Shown here: one piece after another, positions 61,738-64,000 of the stretch | How the letters are laid out: each line of letters opens with the position of its first letter | Position numbering within the stretch: the first letter of the stretch is position 1 | Assembly (NCBI RefSeq): GCF_004349065.1 | Contig: NZ_SMKZ01000014.1 | Location: forward strand, 1-64,000 | Source of the DNA: Jiangella asiatica | GTDB taxonomy: Bacteria > Actinomycetota > Actinomycetes > Jiangellales > Jiangellaceae | DNA: 64,000 nucleotides | Direction of reading: 5' to 3' | Program-made: the position numbers and the translations under genes | Notes under the pieces: model-generated | What the model saw: only the letters and a program-made list of their open reading frames with translations | Database searches by the model: none | Told to the model about the DNA's origin: nothing

Positions 61738-63422
61738 CCGGTGTGCAGCACCAGAAGTGGTGGGGCTGGGGGGTCGAGGGCATCACCTTCACCCACGAAG
61801 ACAAGCCGAAGCTGGCTCCGTTCGTGATGGAGAAGGTCGGCATCGACCTCAACGCGCCCGGCACCCCACCGCCGGCCTTCGAGGATCTCAAGGTCCCGGC
61901 GTCACTGCTGGACGGCGACCTCGCCAGTGTGCTGCGCGCGGCCGTCGGCGACGCCTACGTCGGCACCGACGACATGGACCGCGTCGTACACACCTACGGC
62001 AAGGGCCTGGTCGACCTGGTTCGGGTGCGCGCCAGCGACCTGCCGCGGGTGCCCGACGCCATCGTCTACCCCGCCGACGAGGACCAGGTGCGCCAGGTGG
62101 TCGACGCGGTGGTCGCGGCGGACGGCGTGCTGATCCCGTTCGGCGGCGGCTCCAACATCTCCGGGTCGCTGACCCCGCCGGTGGACGAGAAGCGCGTGGT
62201 CGTCTCGCTCGACCTCGGCCGGCTCAACCGGGTGCTCGAGGTCGACGAGGCCGCCGGGCTGGCCCGCGTCCAAGCCGGCGTGCTCGGACCGGACCTCGAG
62301 GACCAGCTCAACTCCCGCGGCTGGACCACCGGCCACCAGCCCGACAGCTTCCGTCACTCCACCCTCGGCGGCTGGGTCGCGACGCGCAGCAGCGGCATGC
62401 AGTCGGACAAGTACGGCGACATCAGCGACATCACCCGGGGCATGCGGGTCGTGCTGCCCGGCAAGGTCATCGCGTTGCGGCCCCTGCCCAGCACCTCCTC
62501 GGGGCCGAGCGTGCGCGAGATGATCCTCGGCTCGGAGGGCCGCCTCGGTGTCATCACCGAGGTCTGGGTCAACGTGCACCGGCTGCCGAAGAACCGCGAG
62601 ATCGTCGCCTACCTCTTCCCCACCTGGGCGGCCGGGCTGGCGGCCATGCACGCCATCACCGAGTCCGACGCGTCGCCGACGGTCACCCGGGTCTCCGACG
62701 CCAACGAGACCGCGTTCTCGCTGTCCATGCAGAAGCCGTCGAAAGGGCTGGCCGCGAAGGCCGGGCCGATCCTCTTCAACGTCCTGGAGCGGCGCGGCTG
62801 GGACCTGAACGCGGCCTGTCTGTCCTACATCGGCTACGAGGGCGACGACGACCACCTCAAGTACGAGAAGTCCATCGTCGGCAAGATCGTGCGCAAACAC
62901 GGCGGCATCAAGCTCGGCAAGGGCCCGGGCGCGTTGTACGACCAGAAGAAGTTCGACACCCCGTACATCCGCGACTTCCTGCTTGACATCGGCGCCCTCG
63001 GCGACGTGTCGGAGACCGCGGCGCCGTGGTCCAAGCTGATGGACCTCTACGCCAACACCGTCCGCGCCGCCACCGACGCCTTCGCCGAACTCGGTGTCAT
63101 GGGCTTCGTGATGTGCCACCTGTCGCACAGCTACCACTCCGGCGCGTGCCTCTACTTCACCTTCGCCTTCCCGCCCAGCAGCGACGTCGCCGCCGAGCAG
63201 ATCGAGCAGTACTGGGTGGTGAAGCGGGCCATCCAGCAGTCCTTCGTCGACAACGACGCCACCATCTCGCACCACCACGGCGTCGGGACCGACCACGCCC
63301 ACTGGCTGGAGGACGACATCTCCAGCGCCGGCACCGAGGTCATGGCCGGGTTGCTGCGCGCCGTGGACCCGGGCCGCAACCTCAATCCCGGGACGTTGCT
63401 GCCAGCGCACCGCGAGTGGTGA
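61734..63422 (+). CDS. agpS: Alkyldihydroxyacetonephosphate synthase-like FAD protein
   Basis: This 562-aa flavoprotein of the FAD-linked oxidase (VAO/PCMH) superfamily would exchange the acyl group of acyl-DHAP for a fatty alcohol to make the ether bond. It has the FAD loop IPFGGGSNISGS, then TGHQPDSFRHSTLGGWVATR, GSEGRLGVITEVWV, CHLSHSYHSGACLYFTFAF and the signature SHHHGVG (His triplet from about residue 513), all corresponding to AGPS. GTG 61734 overlaps the acyltransferase stop, with AGGAGGAGG upstream. The 3' end overlaps the convergent MFS gene by 41 bp. Confidence 0.88.
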   Translation: MTGVQHQKWWGWGVEGITFTHEDKPKLAPFVMEKVGIDLNAPGTPPPAFEDLKVPASLLDGDLASVLRAAVGDAYVGTDDMDRVVHTYGKGLVDLVRVRASDLPRVPDAIVYPADEDQVRQVVDAVVAADGVLIPFGGGSNISGSLTPPVDEKRVVVSLDLGRLNRVLEVDEAAGLARVQAGVLGPDLEDQLNSRGWTTGHQPDSFRHSTLGGWVATRSSGMQSDKYGDISDITRGMRVVLPGKVIALRPLPSTSSGPSVREMILGSEGRLGVITEVWVNVHRLPKNREIVAYLFPTWAAGLAAMHAITESDASPTVTRVSDANETAFSLSMQKPSKGLAAKAGPILFNVLERRGWDLNAACLSYIGYEGDDDHLKYEKSIVGKIVRKHGGIKLGKGPGALYDQKKFDTPYIRDFLLDIGALGDVSETAAPWSKLMDLYANTVRAATDAFAELGVMGFVMCHLSHSYHSGACLYFTFAFPPSSDVAAEQIEQYWVVKRAIQQSFVDNDATISHHHGVGTDHAHWLEDDISSAGTEVMAGLLRAVDPGRNLNPGTLLPAHREW

Positions 63423-64000
63423 CGGCGGGAGTCTCCGCACCGCGTTCCGTCGTGCCCCGTGCCCGGACGGCCGCCGCGACCAGTGCCACCGTCGCGGCGG
63501 TCACCGTGACGGCGAACGCCGGCCGGTGGCCGCCGAGGTCGGCCAGCCGGCCGGCCACCCCGGAGCCGATGGCGTAGCCGATGCCGGTGGCGCCGGCCAG
63601 CACGGTCATGGCAGCGCCGACGCGGTAGGGCGGCACCAGGTGCTCGGCGGCGGCGAAGACGCTGATCATGTACGGAGCGACCGCCAGCCCCAGCACCAGG
63701 ACCGCGGGCACGAGCGCCGCCAGCGAACCGACCAGCAAGAGCGGCGTCGACAGCATCATCAGCGCGCCGGAGAACACCAGGATGCGGCGCTGGTATCCGA
63801 ACCGCTCGGGCAGCGCCGCGGTGGCCAGGCCGGCCAGCACGCTGCCGACACCGAGCAGCGCGTGCACGAGCCCGGCCAGGCCCGGGCGCCCTTCGGCGGT
63901 GGCCAGGGCCGTCGTCCCGGTCTGGGTCGCGCCGAAGATCATCCCGATCAGCAGCTGTGCCAGCGCCAGGGCCAGGAACGCGGCGGTGACCAACCGCCCG
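63382..64000 (-). CDS. MFS transporter, C-terminal part (cut by window edge)
   Basis: The frame runs off the right end of the window; the visible about 205 residues contain about six helices (LVTAAFLALALAQLLIGMIF, VHALLGVGSVLAGLATAALP, ILVFSGALMMLSTPLLLVG and others), that is, the C-terminal half of a 12-helix major facilitator. A TTG at 63993 could be read as a start, but the frame stays open beyond it. The gene is convergent with, and overlaps, the alkyl-DHAP synthase gene. The substrate is unknown. Confidence 0.8.
   Translation of the reverse strand, partial: GRLVTAAFLALALAQLLIGMIFGATQTGTTALATAEGRPGLAGLVHALLGVGSVLAGLATAALPERFGYQRRILVFSGALMMLSTPLLLVGSLAALVPAVLVLGLAVAPYMISVFAAAEHLVPPYRVGAAMTVLAGATGIGYAIGSGVAGRLADLGGHRPAFAVTVTAATVALVAAAVRARGTTERGAETPAVTTRGALAATSRD

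Overview
This 64 kb window is chromosomal DNA of a high-GC actinobacterium. The signs are overlapping GTGA/ATGA/TGATG gene junctions, many GTG starts, menaquinone genes, an F420-type LLM oxidoreductase, and the families DUF4229, LytR-CpsA-Psr, bacterial XPB helicase and HelR/HelD. The genus cannot be fixed from sequence reading alone. I saw no rRNA or tRNA gene, insertion sequence, prophage or CRISPR array.

Region 1 (1-21.2 kb) is respiratory. A long-chain polyprenyl diphosphate synthase is followed by a complete 14-gene complex I operon (nuoA to nuoN, minus strand, transcribed from about 17.5 kb down to 1.4 kb). Upstream lie a MenJ-like geranylgeranyl/menaquinone reductase, menG and the divergent isochorismate synthase menF. 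NADH dehydrogenase and the enzymes that make or tailor its quinone are therefore together. A 10-bp-stem hairpin separates menJ from nuoA.

Region 2 (21.3-40.3 kb) holds the rest of the menaquinone genes (menD, menB, menE, menA), interrupted by accessory DNA. Between menD and menB are a CGNR regulator with a divergent MFS exporter, a secreted sortase-like protein, and an IclR-controlled catabolic block: a carbohydrate ABC importer plus an SDR, an enolase-superfamily enzyme, a creatininase-family amidohydrolase and a DHDPS-family lyase, substrate unknown. A MazEF pair sits between menB and menE. After menA come small genes, DUF4229, cytidine deaminase, and an intact VapC toxin next to a VapB reading frame that has lost its N-terminal half. 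menC and menH are not in the window.

Region 3 (40.3-51.2 kb) contains an LLM oxidoreductase and then an N-acetylgalactosamine (Aga-type) utilisation locus: a Tat-exported GH109 glycosidase, class II aldolase, PfkB kinase, ROK kinase and AgaS-like SIS protein on the minus strand, with a divergent ABC importer and DeoR regulator on the plus strand. Tandem 11-bp repeats lie in the shared regulatory region. No deacetylase is present.

Region 4 (51.3-64 kb) has a LytR-CpsA-Psr protein, a GNAT acetyltransferase, XPB helicase, HelR, and a five-cistron operon whose products match the four reactions of eukaryotic ether-lipid (plasmalogen precursor) synthesis: fatty acyl-CoA reductase (fused to an unusual HAD domain), SDR reductase, PlsC-type acyltransferase and alkyl-DHAP synthase, headed by a 20-codon leader ORF. 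A truncated MFS gene closes the window.

A dispersed intergenic repeat of about 75 bp, with a 14-bp palindromic core, occurs in four good copies (19-92, 188-263, 25035-25110, 55447-55522) and possibly two decayed ones.
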